Of a DNA stretch of 64,000 nt, positions 18,004 through 27,788 are shown piece after piece. Positions within the stretch are counted from its first letter, which is position 1. Each line of letters begins with the position of its first letter. Where the stretch lies: positions 1-64,000 of the forward strand of contig JAAYCM010000098.1 of NCBI GenBank assembly GCA_012729765.1, read 5' to 3'. Origin of the DNA: Chloroflexota bacterium. Lineage in GTDB: Bacteria; Chloroflexota; Anaerolineae; Aggregatilineales; Aggregatilineaceae. The translations under genes and the position numbers were made by a program. The notes under the pieces are model-generated. The model saw nothing but the letters and a program-made list of their open reading frames with translations. It searched no databases and had not been told where the DNA came from.

Positions 18004-18918
18004 CTAATCACGGCCCACCCACAGCCGGAGTTGTTCCAGCGTGGGGGCGGCGGTCGCCCCGCCGACGTGCGTCACCGAAAAGCCGCCGCAGATGTTGCCG
18101 TAATGCGCGCATAGCGCCAGCGGGGCCTGCTCGCACACAAAGCCGTAGAGGAACCCGGCGTTGAAGCAGTCGCCCGCCCCGGTGGTATCGATCGCCGGGC
18201 CGATGTTGATCGCGGGAACGTGCGTGATCTTCCCGTCGGTGCCGAGCCAGGCCCCGTTCGCGCCGTCCTTCACCACCACGATCCGTGTCCATTCCATCAA
18301 CTGCTCCAGCGCGCTCTTGACGGCGCTGCTGCCGCTGATCGCCATCGCCTCGCGCGCGTTGGGGATGAAGATATCGATCTGGCCGAGCAGGTCGTGCCAC
18401 AGGCACGCACTTTGCAGATCGGGCACGTCCTGGCAGTCCATCGAGATCGTGGCGTTGTGGGCGCGCGCTTCTGCGACCAGGGGGGTAAGCCGCTCGACCG
18501 ACATCAGCGCGCCCAGGTGCAGATGCCTGAACTCGGCGGCGCGCATCTGCTCCAGCCAGAACGCCAGCAGATCGAACGGCGGCGGATCGACATACGTCAC
18601 GAAGGCGCGCTCGCCCTGGTAGGGGATCGAGGTCGTGACGCGGCGGTAGGACTGCTCGACCGAGCGCGAGAGCGAGAGATCGACGCCTTCCCCCTCGGCC
18701 AGCTCGCGCACGTACTGGCTGTAATAGTCGCTTCCGAAGCAGCCCGCCCAGGCCGCCCGGACGCCCAGCCGCTTGGCGGCGACGGCGGTGATATACATCG
18801 CGCCGCCAGTGGCGATAATGCCCGTGCTGTAGACCTCGCGCCCCAACATCGGGAATTCCGGCAGGCCGGTATAGATCAGGTCGAAGAAGTAGTCGCCCGG
18901 CAGAAAAAGATCGTACAT
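18004..18918 (-). CDS. PfkB/ribokinase-family carbohydrate kinase
   Basis: A 304-aa ATP-dependent sugar or nucleoside kinase. It has the PfkB N-terminal glycine pair region (TGGAMYITAVAAKRLG, about 35-50), the AWAGCFGSDYYSQYV segment, and the C-terminal PfkB signature DTTGAGDCFNAGFLYG (about 250-265) with catalytic Asp and the anion hole. It lies 6 bp after the GH4 gene, so it probably phosphorylates the sugar released or transported by this operon. Exact sugar not deducible. Confidence 0.88.
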   Translation of the reverse strand: MYDLFLPGDYFFDLIYTGLPEFPMLGREVYSTGIIATGGAMYITAVAAKRLGVRAAWAGCFGSDYYSQYVRELAEGEGVDLSLSRSVEQSYRRVTTSIPYQGERAFVTYVDPPPFDLLAFWLEQMRAAEFRHLHLGALMSVERLTPLVAEARAHNATISMDCQDVPDLQSACLWHDLLGQIDIFIPNAREAMAISGSSAVKSALEQLMEWTRIVVVKDGANGAWLGTDGKITHVPAINIGPAIDTTGAGDCFNAGFLYGFVCEQAPLALCAHYGNICGGFSVTHVGGATAAPTLEQLRLWVGRD

Positions 18919-18924
18919 AGCCTC

Positions 18925-20301
18925 TCAGTTCCAGTCCTCGATGTAGCTGCGATGTGCGTCTAGATAGCCGCCGACCAGTTTCTCGGCCAGCGCATACGAG
19001 CCCACGAGCGGATGCACGGCCAGCGCTTCGACCGCCAGCGCCCGGTCGCGCCCCAGGATCGCCTGCACGGCCAGCCGCTCGTAGTGTTTGATACTGCGCA
19101 TCAGGAGATAGGGGCCTTCGGGCACCTCACCGATGTAGACCGGGTGAATCCCGCTGCCGTCCACCTCACACGTGACCTCGACCACGTCGTCGGGCCGGAA
19201 GCCGGTGATTGCACCGCCGTTGGGCACATTCAAGCCGATACGCAGCGGGCGATCCTGGGTGAGCGCCAGCCCGGCCCGCAGCGCCACGCCCGCATAGCCG
19301 CCGACGTGCTCCTGAGCGTGATGCACCGCCGCCGTCTCCTCAGTCGGATGGGTGCGAGCCTCGCGCAGTGCCTCGTCCGCCTCGGCATAGGCCATATAAC
19401 TCGCGCTGCGCCGCTGATTGTAGGCATCGTAGGCGGCCAGCGCTTCGCCCGGCGGCAGGCCGCGCAGCGTCTCGAACAACTGCCGGTTGAGCATCTGGAC
19501 CTCTTCGCCGCGCGTCAGTTCCTCGCCCTGAATCCGTTCGACCGCCACGTCGCGGAAGTAGAAGTAGAACAGGTACTCGTTGAGGAACATCCCGATCCGT
19601 CGAACCAGCTCCGGCCCGAAGAAGCGCAGGTGCGTATCGTTGATAAACGCTTCGTCGCGCAGCAGATCGGGCAGCACGTCGCGCCCAGCCACCAGCGCGC
19701 GGCGCGTCCACGAAAGGTGATTCAGGCCGAAGACTTCCGTCTTGACCGCGTCGGCAGGACGGCCCAGCCAGCGCGCGATGTCGTGCTGGGCGGTGTTGGC
19801 GCTGTCGCAGATACCGACCACGCGCCGGAATCCGGCGTGGTGGAGCGCCTGCGCGACCAGCCCGGCGGGATTGGTGAAGTTGAAGGTCCAAGCGCGGGGG
19901 GCCAGCGCCTCGGTGCGCGCCGCGATATGCAGCAGCGCCGGGATATTGCGCATCGCCATCGCAAAGCCGCCCGGCCCGGTTGTCTCCTGGCCGAGCACGC
20001 CCCGCCGCAGCGCGATCCGCTCGTCCAGCACGCGCCCCTGCTCGAAGCCAACGCGAATCGTGGTGACGACGATCCCGGCGTCACGCAGCGCGTCATCGAG
20101 GGTGGTGGTGTGATGCACGGCGAACGGCGCGCCCGCCTGCCGCACGATCTCGGCACACAGCGGCGCGATCAGTTCCAGCCGCGCCGCGTCCACGTCCATC
20201 AGCCACAATTCCTGCAAGTCGAGGTCGGCGGCAAAGGCCAGCGCCCCGCGTACAAATTCCGGCGCGCGGACACTGCCGCCGCCGATCAGTGCCAGTTTCA
20301 T
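18925..20301 (-). CDS. GH4-family NAD- and metal-dependent glycosidase (6-phospho-glycosidase-like)
   Basis: Cytoplasmic family-4 glycoside hydrolase, 458 aa, the usual length. The Rossmann NAD site IGGGSVRAPEFVRGAL is at the extreme N-terminus, a FNFTNPAGLVAQAL segment is near residue 140 and GLNHLSW near 198 (His metal ligand). The Cys metal-ligand motif, often C-N-x-P in 6-phospho-glucosidases, reads GICDSANT here. Family is secure but the phospho- versus non-phospho-sugar specificity is not. There is no PTS in view and a PfkB kinase follows 6 bp later, so uptake by ABC transporter with later phosphorylation is plausible. Confidence 0.9.
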   Translation of the reverse strand: MKLALIGGGSVRAPEFVRGALAFAADLDLQELWLMDVDAARLELIAPLCAEIVRQAGAPFAVHHTTTLDDALRDAGIVVTTIRVGFEQGRVLDERIALRRGVLGQETTGPGGFAMAMRNIPALLHIAARTEALAPRAWTFNFTNPAGLVAQALHHAGFRRVVGICDSANTAQHDIARWLGRPADAVKTEVFGLNHLSWTRRALVAGRDVLPDLLRDEAFINDTHLRFFGPELVRRIGMFLNEYLFYFYFRDVAVERIQGEELTRGEEVQMLNRQLFETLRGLPPGEALAAYDAYNQRRSASYMAYAEADEALREARTHPTEETAAVHHAQEHVGGYAGVALRAGLALTQDRPLRIGLNVPNGGAITGFRPDDVVEVTCEVDGSGIHPVYIGEVPEGPYLLMRSIKHYERLAVQAILGRDRALAVEALAVHPLVGSYALAEKLVGGYLDAHRSYIEDWN

Positions 20302-20311
20302 GATGTTCCGC

Positions 20312-21172
20312 CTACCGTTTGAGGCCCGACATAGAAATACCTTCGATGAAATAGCGTTGCAGCAGCATGAACAGCACCAGCATCGGCACCGTCGCCAAAA
20401 AGGACCCCATCATCAGCAGGTTATAGGGGGTGCGGCGCTCGCCCTGCAGCAGGCTGATGCCAATCGTCACGACGCGCGTATCGGGCGCGTTGGCGACGAC
20501 CAGCGGGTACAGAAAATCGTTCCAGGCCGCCTGCACGGTGATTACGCCGAAGGCCGCCAGCGCCGGAACCGAGAGCGGCAGCGTGATATGCCACAGCACC
20601 CGCAGCGGGCTGGCCCCGTCGATGGTGGCCGCCTCTTCGATCTCCAGCGGAATCTGGAGAAACGCCTGCCGCAGCAGGAACAACGCGAACGCGCTGAAGA
20701 TGCCGGGCACGATCAGCGCCCGAAAGCTGTTGAGCCAGCCCAGCTCGCGGATCAACAGGTACTCCGGGATCAGAATCGCCTGGAAGGGCACCATCAGCAG
20801 GCCCAGGCACAGCGCGAAAATGATATTGCGCCCCGGAAACGAGAAGCGCGCAAAGCCATACGCCGCCAGCGAACACGTCACCAACTGGCCGAGCGTGCGC
20901 CCAATCGTGACCAGCGCCGAGTTCAGCAGATAGCGGTTGAAGCGCGGCGACTGGTCGTAGAGCAGGTTGAAGTTCTCGACGCAGGCCGGGTTTTCGGGAA
21001 TCCAGCGCACCGGCAGCTTATTCAGCTCGATCGGCGGCTTGCAGGCGGTCGAAACCATCCAGGCGAACGGCATCAGCATCACGATCGCCCCCAGGATCAG
21101 AAGCGCGTAGGTGATGAGCCTGATCCGCCAGTCGAAATCGCGATAGGATGGGCGGGCGCTGCGATCAGCCAT
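20312..21172 (-). CDS. Sugar ABC transporter permease, MalG/UgpE type
   Basis: A 286-aa inner-membrane permease. The ATG at 21172 is used: it lies 2 bp past the stop of the other permease and gives the expected N-terminus (basic, then a LITYALLILGAIVMLMPF membrane segment). Six membrane segments; EAA loop EEAATIDGASPLRVLWHI near residue 185; tail GISMSGLKR typical of the family. The open frame continuing upstream to 21637 lies entirely inside the neighbouring permease gene and is spurious. It pairs with the 21175-22107 permease. Confidence 0.92.
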   Translation of the reverse strand: MADRSARPSYRDFDWRIRLITYALLILGAIVMLMPFAWMVSTACKPPIELNKLPVRWIPENPACVENFNLLYDQSPRFNRYLLNSALVTIGRTLGQLVTCSLAAYGFARFSFPGRNIIFALCLGLLMVPFQAILIPEYLLIRELGWLNSFRALIVPGIFSAFALFLLRQAFLQIPLEIEEAATIDGASPLRVLWHITLPLSVPALAAFGVITVQAAWNDFLYPLVVANAPDTRVVTIGISLLQGERRTPYNLLMMGSFLATVPMLVLFMLLQRYFIEGISMSGLKR

Positions 21173-21174
21173 GG

Positions 21175-22107
21175 CTACCCCTTCTCGGCCTCGTAATAGA
21201 CCCACATCCGCTGGCCGGCCAACTGCACGACCGTCACCGACAGGATGATCACGAACAGCACCAGCGCGATGGCCGAGGCATAGCCGAATTCCGAGTCGGT
21301 GAAGGCGCGCCGGTAGAGATAATAGGCGAGCGTCGTGGCGCTGCCGCCGACCCCACCCGGCACGGTGCGCAGCGTCATGACATAGACCTGATCGAAAATC
21401 TGGAAGCTGTTGATCACCGCCAGCACCATCACCAGAAACGTCGTCGGGGAGAGCATGGGCAGCGTCACATGGCGGAAGCGCTGCCAGCGGTTGGCCCCGT
21501 CGATGGTCGCGGCCTCGTACAGCACGCCGGGGATCGATTGCAGCCCGGCCAGGAAGATCACCATATCGAAGCCGAGCCGCTGCCAGACCGTGACCGCCGC
21601 AATCGGAATCAGCACCAGCCCCGGATCGACCAGCCACTTGTAATCACCCAGCCCGACCGGCTCCAGCAGGCTGCTCAGGATGCCGTAGCGCTGCTGGAAT
21701 GCCCCGGTCCACACAATCGAGGCGGCGACGGTCGAGGTCACAACCGGCAAAAAGTAGGCGGTCCGCAGCAGGCTGCGCCCGGCGAGCGGCTGGTTGAGCA
21801 GCACCGCCACCCCCATCGCCAGCACGATCTCAAGCGGCACCGTCAGGCCGAGCAGCTTGAGCGTATTGGTCAGGGCGGTGTGGAACATCTGGTCATCGAC
21901 CAGCCGCTCGAAATTCTCCAGGCCGATATACACCGGCGGCTTGAGCGCGTTCCACTGCTGGAACGAGGTCCAGAAGGCGATCAGCACGGGGATGCCGAAG
22001 AAGAACAGCAGGCCCAGCGTATTCGGGGCGATCAGCGCCATCCCCCACAGCGCGCGGCGGCGGCTGAGCGGGGTCGGGCCGAGGAAGTTCAAACGTGAGG
22101 AAGCCAT
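21175..22107 (-). CDS. Sugar ABC transporter permease, MalF/UgpA type
   Basis: A 310-aa permease partner, of ordinary size with no SH3b insertion, unlike the MalF at 1166. First membrane segment LIAPNTLGLLFFFGIPVLIA; EAA loop YEAATIDGANRWQRFRHVTLP near residue 200. It sits 100 bp after the binding-protein gene, with a strong hairpin in that gap, and 2 bp before the second permease. No ATPase gene is in this operon either, pointing to a shared ATPase encoded elsewhere. Confidence 0.92.
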   Translation of the reverse strand: MASSRLNFLGPTPLSRRRALWGMALIAPNTLGLLFFFGIPVLIAFWTSFQQWNALKPPVYIGLENFERLVDDQMFHTALTNTLKLLGLTVPLEIVLAMGVAVLLNQPLAGRSLLRTAYFLPVVTSTVAASIVWTGAFQQRYGILSSLLEPVGLGDYKWLVDPGLVLIPIAAVTVWQRLGFDMVIFLAGLQSIPGVLYEAATIDGANRWQRFRHVTLPMLSPTTFLVMVLAVINSFQIFDQVYVMTLRTVPGGVGGSATTLAYYLYRRAFTDSEFGYASAIALVLFVIILSVTVVQLAGQRMWVYYEAEKG

Positions 22108-22156
22108 AACCTAAGTATTCTAATCACAACACCGGGATCGTGCCCGGCAAGAAACA

Positions 22157-22187
22157 GGGGAGCAGCAAACGTTCCCTGCTGCTCCCC
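22157..22187 (-). terminator. Intra-operon hairpin between binding-protein and permease genes
   Basis: Perfect 10-bp inverted repeat GGGGAGCAGC (22157-22166) / GCTGCTCCCC (22178-22187) with an 11-base loop. Read on the minus strand it is followed by TGTTTCTTGC, a modest T-tract. It is the same architecture as at 1102-1140 in the other sugar operon, suggesting attenuation after the binding-protein gene. Confidence 0.6.
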
Positions 22188-22207
22188 AGCGGATGTTACG
22201 CCGTGTG

Positions 22208-23527
22208 CTACTGCTGCTGTTCGGGCAGCTGCGTCTCGATGAACTCGCAGGTCGAGGCGACGGCCTCTTCGACCGGCACGTCGAGATCGAAGATCTGGAC
22301 CACGATTTCACTGTTGATAGCATCCCAGATCTCGTCAAAGGCGGTCACGCCCTGGGAGTCTACAGTCGCGTCTACAAACGCCTGGATGTTGACATCGCTG
22401 TCACCGAACGAGTCGATCCACAACTGCTGAAGCGCTGGCGACGGGTTAGCCGGGGCCACACCGCCCGCTTCCGCGAAGTAGCGCTGGCCTTCGTCGCTCG
22501 CCAGGAAGAGGATCAGGTTGGCGGCCAGGTCGGGATTCTCGGTCCGCGACGAGGCGACATAACCGACCGCGTGCAGGATCGAGCGACTCAGCCCGGTTTC
22601 GGGGTGCGCGGGAAGCTGCACCACGTCCCAGTTGAAGGGCACTTCCTCGAAGGCGACCGGCAGCTTCCACGAGCCGCCCGCCACCATCGCGATCCGACCC
22701 GACGCAAACAGGTTGAAGGCATCGTCCGGCGAGGTGCTGCCGACAATCGAGACGCTCGGCATATAGCCCTGCTGGTAGAGGTTCTGCAGGAAGGTCAGCG
22801 CCTCGATGCTGCCCTCATCGGCCAGGGTACAGCGGGCGCGCCCGGCTTCCACTACCGGAGTCGTGCCGGTGGCGGCGATCCAGTTCGGATAACCGGCCTG
22901 GAATTCCAGGTAAACTTCAGCGCCGTAGATGTCCTCGTCGGCGTTGGTCAGCGCTTCGGCAGCCGCCGCGAAATCGTCCCACGTCCAGCCCGCGCTGGGA
23001 TATTCCAGCCCGGCGGCGTCGAACATATCTTTGTTATAGAAGATGGCGATGGTGTCCCAGTTGACCGGGGCGGCGTAGAGATCACCGGCTTCGCCCCAGC
23101 GGTAGGGATCGACCATCCCGCTGCCCCAGACAGTCGTATCGACGCCGTACTGGTCCCAATAGGGCTGCAGGTCGAGCAAGACATCGTTCGAGGCATAGAA
23201 GTAGAAGAAGGGCTGCGACATATTGAACACGTCGGGCAGGTCGCCCCCGGCAGCGTTCGTTTGCAGCAGGTCCCAATACTGGCCCCAGGGCTGAACCTGG
23301 AGATCGACCTCGGCGCCGGGGCAGTATTCCGCGGCCCACTGATCGATCGAGGCCCCGATGATCTCGGCCCAGGCTTCGTCCCAGACCCACATCGTAAGCT
23401 GGCCCGGCTCCTCGCACGGCTGAGGCTGGATCACCGGCTCGCCGTCCTGAGCATTGACCGGCAGGGCCAACGCCGACATGAGCAGCACGAGCAGCACAGC
23501 CACGAGCTGACGCTTGGCTTTTCTCAT
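22208..23527 (-). CDS. Sugar ABC transporter extracellular substrate-binding protein
   Basis: A 439-aa exported solute-binding protein of the SBP_bac_1 (MalE/UgpB) type, first gene of the second sugar operon. The ATG at 23527 is fixed by an AAGGAG site 8 bases upstream and gives a proper signal peptide (MRKAKRQ, hydrophobic core, LALPVNAQ cleavage region). Upstream in-frame ATG codons lack a ribosome site. Landmarks: LTMWVWDEAW near the mature N-terminus, NMSQPFFYFYASNDVLLDLQ, and WDTIAIFYNKDMFDAAGLE (the YNKD motif of this family). Sugar unknown; the GH4/PfkB neighbours suggest an oligosaccharide or glycoside. Confidence 0.92.
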   Translation of the reverse strand: MRKAKRQLVAVLLVLLMSALALPVNAQDGEPVIQPQPCEEPGQLTMWVWDEAWAEIIGASIDQWAAEYCPGAEVDLQVQPWGQYWDLLQTNAAGGDLPDVFNMSQPFFYFYASNDVLLDLQPYWDQYGVDTTVWGSGMVDPYRWGEAGDLYAAPVNWDTIAIFYNKDMFDAAGLEYPSAGWTWDDFAAAAEALTNADEDIYGAEVYLEFQAGYPNWIAATGTTPVVEAGRARCTLADEGSIEALTFLQNLYQQGYMPSVSIVGSTSPDDAFNLFASGRIAMVAGGSWKLPVAFEEVPFNWDVVQLPAHPETGLSRSILHAVGYVASSRTENPDLAANLILFLASDEGQRYFAEAGGVAPANPSPALQQLWIDSFGDSDVNIQAFVDATVDSQGVTAFDEIWDAINSEIVVQIFDLDVPVEEAVASTCEFIETQLPEQQQ

Positions 23528-23643
23528 TCCAGTTCTCCTTATAATTTTCAACATATCTATTGAATGGGGGCCAGGCGCAGCGAGGAAGTCACCCAAAAGC
23601 GCTCCCGCTGGTCACACATGGCTCCCTTGGAGACGCTGTTCAT

Positions 23644-23672
23644 ATTATACGCACTTGGCAGGCCCTCACCAA
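23644..23672 (-). promoter_or_regulatory. Sigma70-type promoter of the second sugar operon
   Basis: On the minus strand TTGGTG (plus 23667-23672) is followed 17 bases later by TATAAT (plus 23644-23649). The predicted transcript starts near 23637, about 110 nt before the binding-protein ATG. The -35 overlaps the T-tract of the terminator at 23671-23708, which would shield the operon from read-through. Confidence 0.65.
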
Positions 23673-23708
23673 AAACCGCCGCGCGGCGCGAAACTGCCCG
23701 CGCGGCGG
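23671..23708 (-). terminator. Rho-independent terminator upstream of the sugar operon
   Basis: Perfect 11-bp GC-only stem (CCGCCGCGCGG at 23676-23686, CCGCGCGGCGG at 23698-23708). On the minus strand the stem is followed directly by TTTTT (23675-23671). It would stop transcription arriving from the glycosyltransferase gene at 24141-26015. Confidence 0.75.
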
Positions 23709-23842
23709 CCCCCCTGGATGATACAGTATGCCATTACCTTAGTTGTAGTTTTCTTCGATAATAGAGGCCAGATCGTGAATGACTTTTGAAGTAATTCTGG
23801 TTTTGATTGCCAATCGTAATGTGTAGCGTAATGTAGCGTCGT

Positions 23843-23960
23843 TATAATGTAATTACATTTGAGTTGGATATGCTCCCGGCCCAAAAAATCCCGCTTACCC
23901 TAGAGCATCTCTTCCCCACCCCATTCAACTCAAATGTAAGGACCGCCAAGCGGTCCTTTT
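23843..23960 (+). ncRNA. Putative small structured RNA (promoter -10, long stem, terminator)
   Basis: A TATAAT box (23843-23848) lies just ahead of a 14-bp perfect inverted repeat, TTACATTTGAGTTG (23853-23866) and CAACTCAAATGTAA (23926-23939). Inside this are ATGCTC (23870-23875) and GAGCAT (23902-23907), which can form an inner stem. Immediately after comes GGACCGC-CAA-GCGGTCC-TTTT (23940-23960), a textbook terminator. The layout predicts a transcript of about 105 nt in AT-rich intergenic DNA with no open reading frame. No clear -35 hexamer is seen. I recognise no Rfam family; a small inverted-repeat element is the alternative. Confidence 0.45.
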
Positions 23961-24027
23961 CATTTCCTTAGAGCGTGTTATGTACTTCGAAACGCTGAAC
24001 GAAGTGAACGACACTACCCCCCATCCT

Positions 24028-24058
24028 AAATCCTTCCCCCAAAATGAGGGAAGGACTT
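24028..24058 (-). terminator. Hairpin downstream of the GT39-like gene
   Basis: TCCTTCCC (24031-24038) and GGGAAGGA (24048-24055) form an 8-bp stem; on the minus strand it is followed by TTTAGG. It lies about 85 bp past the glycosyltransferase stop. The surrounding 24020-24120 stretch, rich in CCTTCCCC and GGGGAAGGGG, looks like a degenerate intergenic repeat. Termination is possible but weak. Confidence 0.35.
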
Positions 24059-24140
24059 GACGAGCGCCACCATGCTCCCCTGCCCTCTGTGAAACGTGGG
24101 GGAAGGGGCCGGGGGATGGGAGGAAAGTGCATCACAGCCT

Positions 24141-26015
24141 CTAGCCCGGCGTGACCTCAACCTCGCCCAGCACGGCAAATTCACGGGTGGAGTCGTCTTG
24201 CTGCACGGGGAGCGGCTGTCCGTCGCCGTACCAGTACACTTTGACCGCCAGCCGGTACGTACCGGGAGACAGACCCTCTGGCAGGGGCAGGCGGTGCAGG
24301 TCGAAGCGCAGATCGCCCGGCTGCCAGGTGCTGGTGGGGGATGCACCGTCCAGCGGCGGACCGTCGTGCTGCGCCACCGGAACGCCAGACTCGGTCAGCA
24401 GCAGCACCGACACGCTGTAATCGAGCGGGGGAGCCTGCTCAGCGGTCCACCACAGCGCCGCGCGCAACGTCTCGCCGGGCGCGATCTGGCTGGGGGCGTC
24501 GGCCTGGCGCAGCGCCAGCAGATCGCCGAAGGTCGCCAGCGTGGTATCGGGCACGCGGTCGTAACGGTAGCTGTAGAGCCGCGTGCCAAGATGATCGACC
24601 GCCAGCGCCGCCGAGCGTTGGAAGCCCGCCTGCGCGATCAGATCGCCATACTCGTCCATCGGCTCGTCGCCCCAATACACCAGCCAGAACGCGTTGATTT
24701 CCTGCAAATAGCCGAGCAGCGTGGGCAAGAACTGCGCGCCGTAGGTGTCACGCCATTCGCGCAGCGAGACACGCGGCGTCTCACCGCCCATCTGGCGGTC
24801 GATGTAGTAGCGCAGCGGGAAATCACCGACCCACACGTCCATCAGGACCGGCTCGCCCACCAGGTGATAATCGGTCACGTTGCGCGTGACGCTGCGCCAG
24901 TCAGGATAATGCCGCCGCGCATCGACCGTCGTCAGCCCGACGATCACGATTACTGCCACCAGCATCCCCCGCGCCAGCCGATCCAGGTTCGCCAGTCCAT
25001 GCGCGATCAGCAGCAGAATCGCGGGCGTGATCACGATGAAGTTGCGTACCGTGAGAAACTGGCTGCGCGCGTTGATCACGACCGTCGCGCCGACGACCAG
25101 GACGATCCACAGTGCGAGATAGAGCGCCGGCCACACGGGGCGCAGCCGGACCTGCGGCCAGCGTTCGCGCCCGGCGTGACGATACACCAGGTAGACCAGT
25201 CCGAGCAGTAGCAGGGCCGCCAGCAGCCCGTAGTGACTGCCGAGCAGCGCGGTCCGCACGGCGCGGTAGGTTTCGACCGAGTTGGGCAGAGCGTTCTGGT
25301 AATAAAGCGGGTTGTCCCAGCGGACGCTGTTCTGCTCGATCACGACCGGCAGCCAGGGCAGGAAGCCCGCACAGGCCGTGCCGAACAGGACCAGCGCCTG
25401 CACCAGCCGCCGCGCCGGGCGCACCGTCAGCAGCATATGCGCGAGCTGCACGATCAGCACGAAGCCGCCGAGATAGTGCGTATAGAGCAGCGCGATCGAG
25501 GCCAGCACATAGCCGACTGCATGGGCGCGGGTTGGACGCCGCCACCAGCGCGCATAGAACAGGCTGGAGAGCACGATCAGCAGCGCCAGCAGGCCATAGT
25601 GACGCACTTCCTGGGAGAGATCGATGTGGTTGTCGGCCAGCGCCAGCAGCAGCGCCGCCAGCAGGCCGGTCAGTGGGCCGAACAGCGCGCGCCCCAACGG
25701 ATAAATTGCGGCCACCGCCAGCACGCCGGCCAGGATGCTGAAATAGCGCGTGGCGAACTCGGTCTCCCCGGCCACACCGCGCCACACCCGGAACAACACA
25801 AAAAACAGCGGCGGGTGCTGGTCGTCGGCCAGGGTGCGGACCACGTCGTCCAGGCCCGGCCCCTGGCTGAGCAGCATGGTCCAGCCTTCGTCAGCCCACA
25901 AGCTGCGCGCTTCGGCTTTGTGCATCCGCAGCCCCCACGCCAGCAGCAGGATCAGGGCCAGCAGCGCCAACAACACAGGCCGCGCCGCACGGTTGGACGC
26001 ACGCGCATCGATCAT
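24141..26015 (-). CDS. GT39/PMT-like membrane glycosyltransferase
   Basis: A 624-aa polytopic membrane protein of the dolichyl-phosphate-mannose or ArnT-like GT-C superfamily. The first external loop carries EARSLWADEGWTMLLSQGP, the Asp-Glu catalytic pair typical of this clan (D-E-x-x-W). About 9-11 hydrophobic segments run from residue 12 to 370, and a soluble C-terminal domain (about 400-624) ends with beta-sandwich-like sequence. The ATG at 26015 with AGGA 8-12 bases upstream is preferred over the open extension to 26078. Probably transfers a lipid-linked sugar at the cell surface. It stands alone, with its own downstream hairpin. Confidence 0.85.
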   Translation of the reverse strand: MIDARASNRAARPVLLALLALILLLAWGLRMHKAEARSLWADEGWTMLLSQGPGLDDVVRTLADDQHPPLFFVLFRVWRGVAGETEFATRYFSILAGVLAVAAIYPLGRALFGPLTGLLAALLLALADNHIDLSQEVRHYGLLALLIVLSSLFYARWWRRPTRAHAVGYVLASIALLYTHYLGGFVLIVQLAHMLLTVRPARRLVQALVLFGTACAGFLPWLPVVIEQNSVRWDNPLYYQNALPNSVETYRAVRTALLGSHYGLLAALLLLGLVYLVYRHAGRERWPQVRLRPVWPALYLALWIVLVVGATVVINARSQFLTVRNFIVITPAILLLIAHGLANLDRLARGMLVAVIVIVGLTTVDARRHYPDWRSVTRNVTDYHLVGEPVLMDVWVGDFPLRYYIDRQMGGETPRVSLREWRDTYGAQFLPTLLGYLQEINAFWLVYWGDEPMDEYGDLIAQAGFQRSAALAVDHLGTRLYSYRYDRVPDTTLATFGDLLALRQADAPSQIAPGETLRAALWWTAEQAPPLDYSVSVLLLTESGVPVAQHDGPPLDGASPTSTWQPGDLRFDLHRLPLPEGLSPGTYRLAVKVYWYGDGQPLPVQQDDSTREFAVLGEVEVTPG

Positions 26016-26090
26016 AAGGGGGTTCCTCGCCTGATGTAAGATGCGAGGAATTGTAGCGTAGGCAGCGGGTCGCGCCAACGCGCGACTATC

Positions 26091-26119
26091 TTACCATCGC
26101 GCTTTACATGCGCTATAAT
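26091..26119 (+). promoter_or_regulatory. Sigma70-type promoter for the 26183 gene
   Basis: TTACCA (26091-26096), a 17-base spacer and a perfect TATAAT (26114-26119). The transcript would start about 55 nt before the ATG at 26183. This intergenic stretch is AT-rich compared with neighbours. Confidence 0.6.
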
Positions 26120-26182
26120 TTTGTGATATGGTACTGATAGCCTAGGACATAGCTGATCGAAAGTGTAGAGGGACTTTTAGGT

Positions 26183-26602
26183 ATGATGGTCGGCGAGCGG
26201 GTTCAAGACACACGCATCTGGTGGGATGGCACCGAGGTCCGTTTCGTATGCTGGACCGAGCAAGGTCTGATTTTTAGCTGGTGCAATGTCACCGAAACAT
26301 CGGTACAGATTCCGCGCGGGGCCGTGATTCGTTTGATCAAAAAGGGCGTGCTGGAAGTCGAAGGTATTGTGCCGGAATGGATCGATCCCCAGGAGCTTGG
26401 GATTCATGGGGCACAGCCATCGTACTATGAGCCGCCCCGCCCGGCAGCATCCGGTCTGGGGGATGCCGTTCCGTATGGCAGCAACCCCTATGACACCCTG
26501 CCCTTCAAACCGGCTGAACCGGCTCCCGCCCGTCACCGCGATACGTCGAGCCGCTTTTCCGCCGTGACGCGCCTGATCCGCAAGCTGGCTGGGAATGCAT
26601 AG
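26183..26602 (+). CDS. Hypothetical 139-aa protein
   Basis: A small soluble protein that I do not recognise. The N-terminal half is a compact beta-rich segment (TRIWWDGTEVRFVCWTEQG, then FSWCNVTETSVQIPRGAVIR), followed by a short helix and a Pro-rich, probably disordered tail (about 75-139). No membrane segment or signal peptide. It has its own promoter, and a GAGGGA site lies about 10 bases before a double ATG (26183/26186). It converges with the radical SAM gene, the two stops being 6 bp apart. It could be a small regulator, but nothing in the sequence shows DNA binding. Confidence 0.65.
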   Translation: MMVGERVQDTRIWWDGTEVRFVCWTEQGLIFSWCNVTETSVQIPRGAVIRLIKKGVLEVEGIVPEWIDPQELGIHGAQPSYYEPPRPAASGLGDAVPYGSNPYDTLPFKPAEPAPARHRDTSSRFSAVTRLIRKLAGNA

Positions 26603-26608
26603 GCGGGT

Positions 26609-27754
<1,146 letters not shown>

Positions 27755-27788
27755 TTACGTCTCTCCGCCATACCGGAATTATCCCTAT

